Notes: generated by a model not told the origin, from the letters alone. 64,000 nt of DNA from an uncultured Desulfobulbus sp. (GCF_963665445.1 NZ_OY762276.1:2803501-2867500); one strand, 5' to 3'. Counted from the first letter of the stretch, positions 35,610 to 45,492 are shown. A program made the numbers and translations.

Positions 35610-37055
35610 ATGTATATCCTCTTTGGCGTGTACGTCTTTTTTCTTGGCCTGATCTTGGTCTACAACCTGCTGCAGATCAACCTCCTGGTCCATTACCTCG
35701 GTCGAAAAAAGCCGCAGCCGCCGCCTCCCTATGCACCCGATGCGCTGCCCTTTGTCACCATCCAGCTGCCGCTGTTCAACGAACCCTTTGTCGCTGAACG
35801 ACTGATCGACAACATCGCCGCCATGGAGTACCCCCGCGATCGCTTCGAAGTGCAGATCCTGGACGACTCCACCGATGCGACCACAGAGCTTTGCCGCACA
35901 AAAGCCGAAGAGTATCGTGCCCAGGGATTGGATATCACAGTGATCCACCGCACCGACCGCAGCGGCTTCAAGGCGGGTGCCCTCGCTGAAGGCCTACTTG
36001 TAGCCAAGGGGGAGTTTGTCGCCATCTTCGATGCCGACTTCCTGCCCAATCCCCAGTTTCTCAAAAACACCCTGCCCTACTTCCAAAACGAGCATGTGGG
36101 TGTTGTCCAGACGCGCTGGACCCATCTCAACGGCGATTACTCCCTGTTCACCAAGCTCCAGGCCCTGCAGCTCAACGTCCACTTCACCATCGAGCAGATG
36201 GGGCGTAAGGCGGGACACCACTTTCTCCAGTTCAACGGCACCGCCGGTATCTGGCGCAAGCAAACCATCGAGGATGCAGGCGGCTGGCAGGCCGACACCC
36301 TGACCGAAGACCTGGATCTGAGTTTTCGCGCCCAGATGAAGCACTGGGAGATCGTCTATCTGGAAGATGTGGAGGCACCGGCGGAGTTGCCGGCGGAGAT
36401 GAACGGCATCAAATCCCAGCAGTTCCGCTGGATGAAGGGAGGCGCGGAGAACCTGCGCCGCCTGACGCCGATGGTGCTGAAAAGCGACCTTGACTGGGGG
36501 ACCAAGCTCCACGCCATGGCCCACCTGGCCAACAGTTCGATCTTTGTGGCCGTGCTCATGATCGCGCTCACCAGCGTTGCCCTGCTGCCCTTTCTCGACG
36601 ACCTCAGCCGGATGACCGGCTTCCTCGGATTGTCCCTCCTCGGACTGGTGGGGGTGGCTTCGGTCTACTTTTTCGCCAACATCCACCTGCTCTCACGGCC
36701 GTTGTCGCTCAAGCAGGTGCTGGCCCTGATCTACTATTTCCCGCTGCTGCTGACCATGTCCATGGGGTTGAGTTTTCACAACACGGTCGCGGTGATCGAG
36801 GGTTACCTGGGCATCCGCTCCTCGTTTGTGCGCACCCCCAAGTACAACATCGTCGGTCGCATGCGGACCCAAGATCAGGGCAGGCAGAAAAATCCGATCA
36901 GCAACACGGTGATCATCGAAGGACTGCTCACCCTGCTGTTCGCCGTCGCCCTGGTGGTCGGGGTGCAGCTCAAGGAGTACAGTTTCTTTGTCTTCCACCT
37001 AATGCTGGCCATCGGATTCGGCTCGATTTTCGTCGTTTCCTGGCGCGATCGCTGA
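35610..37055 (+). CDS. Processive GT2 glycosyltransferase (glucan/mannan synthase-like)
   Basis: A 481-residue membrane glycosyltransferase. An N-terminal membrane helix is followed by a GT2 domain with DDSTD, DADFLP, TEDLDLSFR and QQFRWMKG: the D,D,D,Q-x-x-R-W set of processive synthases such as cellulose, glucomannan and mannan synthases. Four or more membrane helices follow. The length and motif forms resemble the CslA/BcsA-like group. No bcsB, export or cyclic-di-GMP PilZ domain is found beside it. AAGGAA precedes the ATG at 35610. It converges on the EI24-type gene. Confidence 0.9.
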   Translation: MYILFGVYVFFLGLILVYNLLQINLLVHYLGRKKPQPPPPYAPDALPFVTIQLPLFNEPFVAERLIDNIAAMEYPRDRFEVQILDDSTDATTELCRTKAEEYRAQGLDITVIHRTDRSGFKAGALAEGLLVAKGEFVAIFDADFLPNPQFLKNTLPYFQNEHVGVVQTRWTHLNGDYSLFTKLQALQLNVHFTIEQMGRKAGHHFLQFNGTAGIWRKQTIEDAGGWQADTLTEDLDLSFRAQMKHWEIVYLEDVEAPAELPAEMNGIKSQQFRWMKGGAENLRRLTPMVLKSDLDWGTKLHAMAHLANSSIFVAVLMIALTSVALLPFLDDLSRMTGFLGLSLLGLVGVASVYFFANIHLLSRPLSLKQVLALIYYFPLLLTMSMGLSFHNTVAVIEGYLGIRSSFVRTPKYNIVGRMRTQDQGRQKNPISNTVIIEGLLTLLFAVALVVGVQLKEYSFFVFHLMLAIGFGSIFVVSWRDR

Positions 37056-37059
37056 ACAG

Positions 37060-37851
37060 TCACTTTCGAACTATTTGCGAATCGCGGCCCTCGATGACGA
37101 GGAAATTCAACGTCGTGTGCACCGTAAACAGCGGAAAGAACAGCGCCATGAGAAAGACGTTGAGCAGGGGCACCATGCTGATCATGGCCGGAAAGAGCCC
37201 GAGACGGAAGGCCTGGTTGGAATGGGCCCGCAGCCAGGCCAACTTTCTGCCCAGACTCCAGCGGTAGCGGGAGGCCGGATAGTCGACAAACATCAGCGCC
37301 GAATAGAAGGCGTAGATGCAGAACACCGCCGCCTGCCCGGCCACGGGAATGAAGTTGGCCATCAGGGCCACCACCGACACCACCACCCCCATGGCGCCGA
37401 TTTTTATCCCCTCCCAGAGGTCGATCAGGATACCGGCAAGGCTCACTGTCGCCTCGCCTTCACCGGCCATGGCAGTATAGGTATTCCCGGCCCAGGTACT
37501 CAAAAACACATAGCCCGGCGTGGTCAGGCTGTAGGCGACCACGAACGCCAGGTAAAAGGCCACCACCCGGGAGAGGACGAGGAAGATCCACTTGAGGGCG
37601 GTCCAGCCCCAGAGCAGTCCCCATTGCCACAGCTTGTCCACCGTCGGCGGGGTGGTGAAAAAGGAGCCTGTGAGATAGTCCATCAGTTCAACGGCAAAAT
37701 GATAACCGGCCCAGGTCAGGGAACCGGTCACCAGCACCAGCAGCAGGCTCCAGCCGAGCAGCCGGGGATGCCGGAGGAGAAAACCAAAGGAAAAGCTCAA
37801 GGGCACCCACTGGGGTGCGGGTCGTTGGGAAAATTGGCTTGCAGTGTTCAT
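37060..37851 (-). CDS. EI24/CysZ-like membrane protein
   Basis: A 263-residue protein with about five hydrophobic segments. The family pattern SFSFGFLLRHPRLLGWSLLLV at the start and the helix FIPVAGQAAVFCIYAFYSAL followed by DYPASRY is that of EI24/CysZ proteins, of which CysZ is a sulfate channel; that function is not certain here. It converges with the glycosyltransferase, four bases between stops. Confidence 0.82.
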   Translation of the reverse strand: MNTASQFSQRPAPQWVPLSFSFGFLLRHPRLLGWSLLLVLVTGSLTWAGYHFAVELMDYLTGSFFTTPPTVDKLWQWGLLWGWTALKWIFLVLSRVVAFYLAFVVAYSLTTPGYVFLSTWAGNTYTAMAGEGEATVSLAGILIDLWEGIKIGAMGVVVSVVALMANFIPVAGQAAVFCIYAFYSALMFVDYPASRYRWSLGRKLAWLRAHSNQAFRLGLFPAMISMVPLLNVFLMALFFPLFTVHTTLNFLVIEGRDSQIVRK

Positions 37852-38038
37852 GACTCTCTGATGAAGAAAAAACGGATCTTCAGCTAGACGCTGAAATAAA
37901 ATGGATTTTTTGCAGCAGAAGTGACTCCCGCAAAAAAACGAGGAAAACTATAGCGCGTGCGGCACGGAGCAACAAGCGGGAAATAATACTTGAGAACAGG
38001 TTGCCGATGTCCTGCCCACCGGGCAGGAAAAGGGTCTA

Positions 38039-38323
38039 TCAGCCCTGGTAGACGCAGCTGACCAAGTCGGACATCTCAAAGTGCAGATGATGCCCGCGTA
38101 AGGTCTGCAGCAGTCTGCCCAGGTGCCCCTGGCCGGTTATCTCGACCAGGGGACCATGGTCCTCTTCAAGAACGGTGAATCCACTGCCGCGAAGTGCGGC
38201 CAAGGTCTCGGCCAACTGGGGAACCACCAGGCCGAGTTTGGAAAAATCATTCATGTAGAAAAGTGGCCAGTCGCTTTGACAGCCCCCCTTCTTGCCCTTC
38301 TCCATGATTGGCAGCCACCCCAT
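38039..38323 (-). CDS. Small protein, possibly ACT-like
   Basis: A 94-residue protein. The ATG at 38323 has AAGGAAGG eight bases upstream; longer in-frame starts are not supported. The part from about residue 25 (NDFSKLGLVVPQLAETLAAL ... GPLVEITGQGHL) has an alternating beta/helix pattern like small ACT-type ligand-binding domains, but I cannot name a family. It diverges from the DUF202 gene. Confidence 0.6.
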   Translation of the reverse strand: MGWLPIMEKGKKGGCQSDWPLFYMNDFSKLGLVVPQLAETLAALRGSGFTVLEEDHGPLVEITGQGHLGRLLQTLRGHHLHFEMSDLVSCVYQG

Positions 38324-38494
38324 TGCAATACCTTCCTTACAAAGATTGGATCGTCGAGCGGGAGCATTGGTTGTCAGGAGGCAACAAAACTGTTTTCCCG
38401 CCACCTGCGCCATGCTACAGTTGGAAAAATCGCCTGCACAGCTGGCCTGCAGGCCCTGAATGACCACATTGTACCCCTAATCGAGGAAGCACGC

Positions 38495-38869
38495 ATGTCG
38501 GTTTTGAAAGATCCACGGGTTTTTTTCGCTGCGGAGCGAACCCTGCTGGCCTGGACCCGCACCTCGCTGACGTTGATGGCCTTTGGTTTTGTGGTGGAAC
38601 GATTCGGCCTGTTTCTCTCCACCCTCTTTCCCAGCCATGGGGAACCGCTTCAGCGCGGACTCTCCTTCTGGATCGGTCTTTCCTTCATCATCCTCGGTTC
38701 GCTGACCTCAGCCACGGCAGTCTGGCAGTACAAGCGACTTCTCACCGGTTTAAATCCCGATGAAATCCCCCCCGGCTACCTCACCAGCCTGGGCGCCTGG
38801 GCCAACCAGATCGTAGCTGTGCTCGGGATCGCTCTGACCGCCTACCTCTTTCGCGGCTCCCTGCTCTAG
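38495..38869 (+). CDS. DUF202 (YidH-like) membrane protein
   Basis: A 124-residue protein with three membrane helices. The N-terminal block PRVFFAAERTLLAWTRTSL is the signature of DUF202/YidH proteins, whose role is unknown. The ATG at 38495 has GAGGAA seven bases upstream; the longer open frame upstream overlaps the divergent small gene. Confidence 0.88.
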   Translation: MSVLKDPRVFFAAERTLLAWTRTSLTLMAFGFVVERFGLFLSTLFPSHGEPLQRGLSFWIGLSFIILGSLTSATAVWQYKRLLTGLNPDEIPPGYLTSLGAWANQIVAVLGIALTAYLFRGSLL

Positions 38870-38913
38870 CCGATCTCATCCCCGCGCGCCATCCCCCCTC
38901 TGGAGTTGTCCGC

Positions 38914-40053
38914 TCACTCCTTGGCTGTGGGCGGCGTCCAGCCCACCGACCGGTCGAGCATGGCCGGCAGCCCGCCCTGCTCCTCCGGAGCAAAGCCGAA
39001 GACCTCCCGCCAGATGGTATCGTTTTCCATGCAGAAGTAGATGCAGGTGCGCGGATGGGCATGAAGCCGCAGCCGCTCCACAATCACCTTGTACATCTCC
39101 ATCCGCTGGGTCCGGAAATAGCGGCGTTTGCCGTCCAGGCCGTCGATGAATTCCTGGTAGAAAAAGCGGGAGCCAGGGAACCGGTCGGCCGCAATCTGCT
39201 TGAGTGCAGGCAGGTACCTGAGCGCCCCCATGCTGATCCAGGCAATCGCCTCGGCCGGAACCACCGCAAAGAGGCGGTCAATGGTCGCACGGTACCCCTC
39301 TTGCCACCCCTGATGATAAATGATCGGATCAAAGTGAAAGGCCAACTTGTAGCCCCACTCGGCGCACTGCACGGCAGCGGCCAGCCGCTCTTCCAGTGTT
39401 GCGGTACGGATCTCTTCATGGGCCATGATCGGCGGGCTGTTGAGCGACCAGGCGACCAGGGTTCGCCCGCGGTGATCAAGGCCCTGAAGGTTTTCGATGT
39501 TGACGCTCTTGGACTTCAGTTCGAGTACCGCGTTGCTCCGACCGGCCATGTACTCGACCAGCCGGGGACTGAGATGGGTGAGGTTGTCCAGGGCCAGGCT
39601 GTCGGTGAACTCGCCGGTACCGATCCGGAAAAAACGCTCCGGTTCGGCGTCCAAGCCCTGATCGAGTTCGGCAAAAAGGTCCTCGACGTTGACGAAAAAA
39701 CTGAGCCAGGGGTTGTTGAGATAGGCCTGGAGGATGCAGTAGACGCAATCCATGGGGCAGTTCATGCCGATGTTCAACACCTGGTAGTTGCAGCAGCGGT
39801 ACTCGCGGGTGCCGGGGCAGGGCTTGAAGAATGTCCCCCGGTTGCGGCACAAGAGCAGGTGATGCTTACCGGCTGTCAAGTTGAGAGGATAGTCGCCCTC
39901 GATCGCGGGAACGCCCCGATCCGCCACCACCGTCACCGGCAGTTGGGCCCGGGCAATGATTTCCCGGGTATAGGGGAGGTCGAGGCAATCCTCGGCCACA
40001 TGGAGCTGGGTGACGAAACGAGCCGGGTCACCGTAGGAGGTTGTCTGTTTCAC
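38914..40053 (-). CDS. Radical SAM protein, spore photoproduct lyase-like
   Basis: A 379-residue protein resembling SPL (SplB). The [4Fe-4S]/SAM motif reads CPMDCVYC (C-x3-C-x2-C) at about residues 99-106, and the block KSKSVNIENLQGL and WSLNSPPI are typical. SPL repairs the spore photoproduct in DNA, but such proteins also occur in non-spore-formers where the substrate is unknown. It overlaps the upstream glycosyltransferase gene by four bases (ATGA), so the two are translated together, although no functional link is obvious. Confidence 0.88.
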   Translation of the reverse strand: MKQTTSYGDPARFVTQLHVAEDCLDLPYTREIIARAQLPVTVVADRGVPAIEGDYPLNLTAGKHHLLLCRNRGTFFKPCPGTREYRCCNYQVLNIGMNCPMDCVYCILQAYLNNPWLSFFVNVEDLFAELDQGLDAEPERFFRIGTGEFTDSLALDNLTHLSPRLVEYMAGRSNAVLELKSKSVNIENLQGLDHRGRTLVAWSLNSPPIMAHEEIRTATLEERLAAAVQCAEWGYKLAFHFDPIIYHQGWQEGYRATIDRLFAVVPAEAIAWISMGALRYLPALKQIAADRFPGSRFFYQEFIDGLDGKRRYFRTQRMEMYKVIVERLRLHAHPRTCIYFCMENDTIWREVFGFAPEEQGGLPAMLDRSVGWTPPTAKE

Positions 40054-40925
40054 GAAATCACTGCGGGTTGAAGTTGGTAATGGGCCGCCAGGTTCTGGTA
40101 GCGGGTTCCCTCATCGGGCCGGCCGTGCTTGTAACAGCCCTGGGCGTAGATGCGACATTTGCGGGCCAGTTCATCCACTGCCAGCCGTTGTTGCCACGGC
40201 TTGAGCACGCCGGAATCGAGCAGGTTGCATAGCGCACGGATACGATATACATCCATGCCCAGGCGATGGATCGTTGACAGCTGGTCCTCGCGCCCCCCGT
40301 CCTTTGCGGTCAGGGCCTCCGGCAGCCGCAGAAAAGGTTCCCGGCATCCCACCCGCAGCCAGAGATCATAATCCTCGCAGCAGGGCAGGGTCTCGTCAAA
40401 GAGCCCATATCGTGCAAAGAGTTCCCGCCGCACCATGGTGGTGGACATGCCCACCACGCACATCCGCAGGCTGGCGGCAAAGATGTCGCCTCCGGGTGGG
40501 TCGTGCTTTTTCTTCTGATTGACCCGCTGTCCGTGGCGAAACCAGAGCTCACGGGTATGGGAGATGAGGATATCCGGGGTGGCGGCCATGGCGGCCTGCT
40601 GCAGTTCCAGCTTGCGCGGCAGCCACCAGTCGTCGGAATCGAGGAAGGCGAGCAGTTCGCCCCGTGCCGCCTGGATACCGGCATTGCGGGCCGCGGCAGC
40701 CCCCAGGTTCTGCTGACGCAGCAGACGCAGCGCACAAGGCGCCTGCCCAGCCATTGCCTCGACCAGTGCACAGCTGTTATCGGTGGAGCCGTCATCGACC
40801 ACGATCACCTCGTCGCAGGGGAGATGTTGACTGAACACGGAGCGCAGGGATCGCTCGAGAAAGGAAGCCCGGTTATAGGTGGGAAGAATGACGGAAATCA
40901 CGTTTATTCGTTTTTCGTTGGCCAT
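40050..40925 (-). CDS. GT2 glycosyltransferase
   Basis: A 291-residue soluble family 2 glycosyltransferase. NVISVILPTYNRASFLERSL and VIVVDDGSTDNS bind the nucleotide sugar, and FLDSDDWWLP holds the metal site. It probably adds one sugar to a surface glycan. It is the first gene of a two-gene unit with the radical SAM gene, divergent from the RNase G gene with a 149-base gap. Confidence 0.9.
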   Translation of the reverse strand: MANEKRINVISVILPTYNRASFLERSLRSVFSQHLPCDEVIVVDDGSTDNSCALVEAMAGQAPCALRLLRQQNLGAAAARNAGIQAARGELLAFLDSDDWWLPRKLELQQAAMAATPDILISHTRELWFRHGQRVNQKKKHDPPGGDIFAASLRMCVVGMSTTMVRRELFARYGLFDETLPCCEDYDLWLRVGCREPFLRLPEALTAKDGGREDQLSTIHRLGMDVYRIRALCNLLDSGVLKPWQQRLAVDELARKCRIYAQGCYKHGRPDEGTRYQNLAAHYQLQPAVIS

Positions 40926-41074
40926 TGCCTCAAGGACGAAGCCCTGAACCGGAACACGTCCAATTAAGACTGGCGGTTTAGCGATGGTATTGTATAGTAA
41001 GGATTTTTAACGAGTCAGCCCATCTGCGCATCCCGGCCGCAGGCGACGGAACATTCACCCAGTCAACTACGAGT

Positions 41075-42580
41075 ATGTACACAGACATCCTCATCAATGC
41101 AACCTTCTACGAAAACCGGATCGCCCTGGTTGAAAACGGCAACCTGCGCGAATTCCACCTGGAACGGGTTTCGGAAAAAGGGTTGATCGGCAACATCTAC
41201 CTGGGGCGGGTGGTTCGGGTTTTGCCGGGTATTGATGCGGCCTTTGTCGATATCGGCCTGGAACGAACCGGCTTTCTCTATGTGGACGAGGCACTCTACA
41301 TCTTTTCGGAAAATTTCCAGCGGCTGATGCCCGGCCACAAGCTGCGCTCCATGCCGCCGGTCCATCTCCCGGAAACTCCGGCGATCAACGACATCCTCCG
41401 CGAGGGCCAGGAAATCCTGGTGCAGATCGCCAAGGAACCCATCGGCTCCAAGGGGGCCCGCCTGACCTGCAACATCACCCTGCCCTGCCGCAACCTGGTG
41501 TTCATGCCGCTCACCGATCACATCGGTATCTCGCGCAAGATCGAGGACGAGACCACCCGCCAGCAGCTGCGCGACAAGATCGAGGTCCTGCGACCGCCGG
41601 GTACCGGCTTCATCATGCGCACCGTCGCCGAAAACATCGGCAACGAGGCCCTGGAAGCGGATATGGAATTTCTCCTCCTGCTCTGGGACGAGATCCTCAC
41701 CAAGGCGGAAAAAGCGCATGCCCCCTGCCTGATCTACAAGGACCTGGACATCATCCTCCGGGCGGTGCGTGATTTCTTCACCGAAGAGACCAACGAACTG
41801 GTGATCGACAACTACGAGGTCTACGAGCAGTTGCTCTCCTACGCCCAGACCTTTGCCCCGCAGCTGCGCGACAAGATCACCTTTTACAACTCCGACCTGC
41901 CGCTTTTCGAGCGCTACGGGGTCGAGTCCGACATCAACAGCGCCCTGGACAAAAAGGTCTGGCTGCGCTCCGGCGGCTACATCATCATCGAGCCCACCGA
42001 GGCCCTGACCGTGATCGATGTCAACACCGGCCGCTATGTCAGTGCCAGTGACCTGGCGGAGACCATCTTCAAGACCAACATGGAGGCGGTGCGCGAGATC
42101 GCCCGCCAGCTCAGGCTGCGCAACCTAGGCGGCATCATCATCATCGACTTCATCGACATGGAGAACGAGGAACAGCGGGAGGAGCTGTACGACGCCTTCC
42201 AGGAGGCCATGCGCAACGACAAGAGCAAGGTCAACATCCTCAAGCTCTCCGAATTCGGTCTGGTGCAGATGACCCGCAAACGGCTCTCCGAGAGCCTGAT
42301 GCAGACCATGTGCGAGCCCTGCCTCTACTGCGGCGGCGACGGCTTCATCAAGTCGCGGCGGACCATCTGCCATGAAATTTTTCGCAAGATCTCCCGTGAT
42401 GCCCGCAAGATCGGCGGCTCGCACGTGACCATCAAGGTGCATCCCCATATCGCCGACATGCTGCTCAACGAGGAGTCCTTTACCATCGAACTCCTGGAAC
42501 AGCAGACCGGAAAACGATTCTCCATCATTCCGGTCCCGGAGATGCACATCAAGCGCTACGATGTGATCTGGAACGAGTAA
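41075..42580 (+). CDS. rng: Ribonuclease G
   Basis: Endoribonuclease of the RNase E/G family, 501 residues, acting in rRNA maturation and mRNA decay. It has the S1 domain (about 35-110, GNIYLGRVVRVLPGIDAAFVD), the catalytic Asp motifs VIDVNTGRYV and IIDFIDMENEEQRE, and the Zn-link CEPCLYCGGDG. It lacks the long C-terminal tail of RNase E. The start follows directly on weak ribosome-site sequence; TATAGT at 40993-40998 may be its -10 box. Confidence 0.95.
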   Translation: MYTDILINATFYENRIALVENGNLREFHLERVSEKGLIGNIYLGRVVRVLPGIDAAFVDIGLERTGFLYVDEALYIFSENFQRLMPGHKLRSMPPVHLPETPAINDILREGQEILVQIAKEPIGSKGARLTCNITLPCRNLVFMPLTDHIGISRKIEDETTRQQLRDKIEVLRPPGTGFIMRTVAENIGNEALEADMEFLLLLWDEILTKAEKAHAPCLIYKDLDIILRAVRDFFTEETNELVIDNYEVYEQLLSYAQTFAPQLRDKITFYNSDLPLFERYGVESDINSALDKKVWLRSGGYIIIEPTEALTVIDVNTGRYVSASDLAETIFKTNMEAVREIARQLRLRNLGGIIIIDFIDMENEEQREELYDAFQEAMRNDKSKVNILKLSEFGLVQMTRKRLSESLMQTMCEPCLYCGGDGFIKSRRTICHEIFRKISRDARKIGGSHVTIKVHPHIADMLLNEESFTIELLEQQTGKRFSIIPVPEMHIKRYDVIWNE

Positions 42581-42619
42581 GCATCTCCTCTCAACAACCC
42601 AATCCACTCCTATTTTCCC

Positions 42620-43999
42620 ATGTCTACGCAAATTCGACTTCGTGGTTCATCCCGAAAAAAAGGCGGTTTCTTCAAGATGTTTTTTGCCGCGATCCTCACC
42701 GCTGCCCTGCTTGCCGGAGGCTTTGCCGCTTTTCTGCTCTTTGAGTTCGAACACCCCACCCTGGTTCTCGACAAACAGATCAAATACCTCGGCGGTACCA
42801 TCGAGCTGCCCCTGCACGCGGCCGACAAGAAAAGCGGCATCAGCGCCCTGACCATAACCCTGACCCAGGGCGAAACCTCGGCCGTCCTCATGGAGCGCCA
42901 TTTCCCGCGCACCTCCTGGTTCAAGCCGGCAGGCCCCCAGGTCCTCAATGAAAAGGTGCTGATCGACGCCCAGAAGGCGGGGATCAAACAGGGACAGGCA
43001 GAGCTGGTGATCTCGGTACGCGACTTTTCCCTCAACGGCTTTTTCAAGGGCAACGAGACCATGCAACGGATTCCGGTGATCATGGATACTGTGCCTCCCA
43101 GGGTAAGCGTACTCCACGGCCAGAGGACCATCGAACCCGGCGGCGCAGGCATTGCGGTCTATACGGTGTCCGAACAACCCGAGCGCCAGGGCGTGCTCAT
43201 CGGGACCTCCTTTTTCCCGGGCTACCCCACGGGCAAGAAGGATACCTACGTGGCCTATTTCGCCCTGCCCTGGAATGCCCAGGCTCCGTCCCAAACCCGG
43301 GCCGTCGCCTATGACGAGGCGGGCAACGAGGGTTCTGCCCCCTTTGCCACGGTCTTCAAGAGTGTCCCCGAAAAGCACGATACGATCAACTTGAGCGACA
43401 GTTTCTTCCAGAGCAAGATGCCGGAATTTCATCAACATTACCCGGAGATGAAGGGCGATCTGCTTGAGCAGTACCTCTATGTCAACAACCAGATCCGCAC
43501 AAGCAATGCCCAGACCATTGCCAAGGCCTGCGCCGAACCTGCACCGGACCAACTCTGGACCGACCGGTTCCTGCGCATGCCCGGTGCCGGACGCGCCGGT
43601 TTTGCCGATCAGCGCACCTATATGTACAACGGCCAGGCCGTGGACCATCAGACCCACCTCGGGGTGGACATCGCCTCGGTGGCCAAGGCGGAAATTCGTG
43701 CCGCCAACCGTGGCAAGGTGGTTTATGCCGGCTATCTGGGCATCTACGGCAACATGGTGATCATTGACCACGGACAGGGGGTGGCCAGCCTCTACTCCCA
43801 CCTGAGCAGCATCGAGACCACGGTCGGGGCCATGGTGGAAAAAAATCAGCCCATCGCCCATTCCGGGGCCACCGGGATGGCCGGCGGCGACCATCTCCAC
43901 TTCTCCATGCTGATCCACGGCATCTTCGTCTCCCCCATCCAATGGTGGGATCAGCACTGGATCAACGTCAACATCAAATCCGCCCTCAATGAGTCCTGA
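42620..43999 (+). CDS. M23 family metallopeptidase
   Basis: A 459-residue protein with an N-terminal membrane anchor (about 18-40), a long middle region of beta-sheet type, and a C-terminal LytM/M23 domain: HLGVDIAS (Zn His/Asp), YSHLS and HLHFSM. It could cut peptidoglycan cross-links or act as an adaptor for amidases. Its end overlaps the start of the LptF/G-like gene by 11 bases, so the two are translationally coupled. No good Shine-Dalgarno is seen. Confidence 0.9.
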   Translation: MSTQIRLRGSSRKKGGFFKMFFAAILTAALLAGGFAAFLLFEFEHPTLVLDKQIKYLGGTIELPLHAADKKSGISALTITLTQGETSAVLMERHFPRTSWFKPAGPQVLNEKVLIDAQKAGIKQGQAELVISVRDFSLNGFFKGNETMQRIPVIMDTVPPRVSVLHGQRTIEPGGAGIAVYTVSEQPERQGVLIGTSFFPGYPTGKKDTYVAYFALPWNAQAPSQTRAVAYDEAGNEGSAPFATVFKSVPEKHDTINLSDSFFQSKMPEFHQHYPEMKGDLLEQYLYVNNQIRTSNAQTIAKACAEPAPDQLWTDRFLRMPGAGRAGFADQRTYMYNGQAVDHQTHLGVDIASVAKAEIRAANRGKVVYAGYLGIYGNMVIIDHGQGVASLYSHLSSIETTVGAMVEKNQPIAHSGATGMAGGDHLHFSMLIHGIFVSPIQWWDQHWINVNIKSALNES

Positions 44000-45272
44000 G
44001 CAGGCAGCGGCGAACCCGTCCGCGCCCAGAGAAAACCGGCGGGGAGGCCTGTTTCGCTCCCCGCCGCTGTTGCTCTACAGCTACATTGCCAACGAGCTGC
44101 TTGCCCCCTTTTTTGCCAGCTTTCTCATCCTCTACGGTGTTTTCTTTCTCGTTCGCCTGATCCCGCTTCTGGAGGTGGTTCTTTCCCTGCAGATCGGTCC
44201 GGCGGATTTTATCCGCCTCTTTGCCTTCATTTTTCCCCATATGCTGCTCTACATCATCCCCATGGCCTCCATGGCCGGGGTGATTGTCGGCTTTACCCGC
44301 CTGACCAACGATCGCGAGATCCTGGCGCTCAAGGCCTGCGGCATCAGCCTGCGGCAAATGCTGCCGCCGGTGATCCTCATTGCCGCGGCCATCGCCTCGC
44401 TCACCGGCTATTTTTCCATTCGCCTGATTCCGGTGGGCGAACTCGGCTTCAAGCAGCTCATGTTCCAGCTGGCCATGGAAAAGATCGACAAGGGCATTCG
44501 CGCCCATGAATTCACCGAGGCCCTGGGCGACATCGTCCTTTATGTGGACCGAATCGATGACGGCAACACCTGGCATGGCGTATACGTCTCGGATATGCGC
44601 GGACGCACCCAGCCGATGATCACCCTGGCAAAACGGGGCCGTATGGAAGCGGATATGGACAACCTCCGGGTGACCATCGTTCTCGAGGACGGCAGCCTGC
44701 ACAACCAGGAAAAACAGGATAATCAGGTGATTCGCTTCGGCCGCTATCAGCTGCAGATCGGTCTGCAGCTCCCGTCCAAGGTGGGCCGGGAGAACCTGAA
44801 CCACCGCAGCCGCGGCACCATGAGCCAGGCCCAGCTGCTCCAGGCTGCAGCCAAGGAGGATCCGAACTCCAAAATCTCCAAAAAGTACCTCAGCGAGTAC
44901 CATCACCGGCTGGTTCTGCCGGTGGGGTGCTTTCTCCTCAGCCTCCTGGGACTGCCCCTCGGTCTGCAGGCCGCTCCCGGACGACGGGCGGTGGGTATCC
45001 CCCTGGGGCTGGGATTCTTCATCCTCTATTACATCATCTACACCACCACCGGCATGATGGCCGAAGACGGAACCCTGCCCCTGGTGCTTGGCATGTGGAT
45101 GCCCAACATCATCTTTTTCCTCCTGACCGTGGGCATCATCGCTCGGGCCGATCAGGAACGCCCACTGTTGCCCGAATGGCTGCAGCAGCGGTGCGGGCTT
45201 TGTTGGGAGAACTTCCTTATACCGATCCTACGCCGCCTTTGGCTGCTGATGACCCGCTTTTTCCATCGCTGA
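43989..45272 (+). CDS. LptF/LptG-family permease
   Basis: A 427-residue membrane protein of the lipopolysaccharide export permease family: three N-terminal helices (LLYSYIANELLAPFFASFLI, IFPHMLLYIIPMASMAGV, ILALKACGISLRQMLPPV), a periplasmic beta-jellyroll (about 140-300) and three C-terminal helices. With LptB it would move LPS out of the inner membrane. LptF and LptG are normally adjacent; only one is here, so it is either half of a split pair or a stand-alone member. Confidence 0.9.
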   Translation: MSPEQAAANPSAPRENRRGGLFRSPPLLLYSYIANELLAPFFASFLILYGVFFLVRLIPLLEVVLSLQIGPADFIRLFAFIFPHMLLYIIPMASMAGVIVGFTRLTNDREILALKACGISLRQMLPPVILIAAAIASLTGYFSIRLIPVGELGFKQLMFQLAMEKIDKGIRAHEFTEALGDIVLYVDRIDDGNTWHGVYVSDMRGRTQPMITLAKRGRMEADMDNLRVTIVLEDGSLHNQEKQDNQVIRFGRYQLQIGLQLPSKVGRENLNHRSRGTMSQAQLLQAAAKEDPNSKISKKYLSEYHHRLVLPVGCFLLSLLGLPLGLQAAPGRRAVGIPLGLGFFILYYIIYTTTGMMAEDGTLPLVLGMWMPNIIFFLLTVGIIARADQERPLLPEWLQQRCGLCWENFLIPILRRLWLLMTRFFHR

Positions 45273-45288
45273 GAGTGCATTTCCGACA

Positions 45289-45327
45289 CGGCATGCCGTT
45301 TTCGGCCTCCGCCAAAACGGCATGCCG
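45289..45327. repeat. Perfect 14-bp inverted repeat after the LptF/G-like gene
   Basis: CGGCATGCCGTTTT and AAAACGGCATGCCG face each other over an 11-nt loop (CGGCCTCCGCC). Each arm contains the palindrome CGGCATGCCG. It probably terminates or stabilises the transcript, although the T-run lies inside the stem. Confidence 0.7.
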
Positions 45328-45385
45328 CCCGTCACTGCACCTCATCCCCCTGCTGCTTTTCCCAATTATTTCCGAAATGTCGGGA

Positions 45386-45414
45386 TTGCCACCCCGCTGG
45401 AGGCGCTGTATAGT
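45386..45414 (+). promoter_or_regulatory. Sigma-70-type promoter of the Nnr gene
   Basis: TTGCCA (45386-45391), 17 bases, TATAGT (45409-45414). Transcription would begin near 45421, about 70 bases ahead of the start codon. Confidence 0.65.
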
Positions 45415-45492
45415 GTGAATAGCTTCAACGGGTGTATGACGATTGGCAGGTGATCGTCTTCCTTTCTGGTCTCAAGCACGGAGTATCACGGT

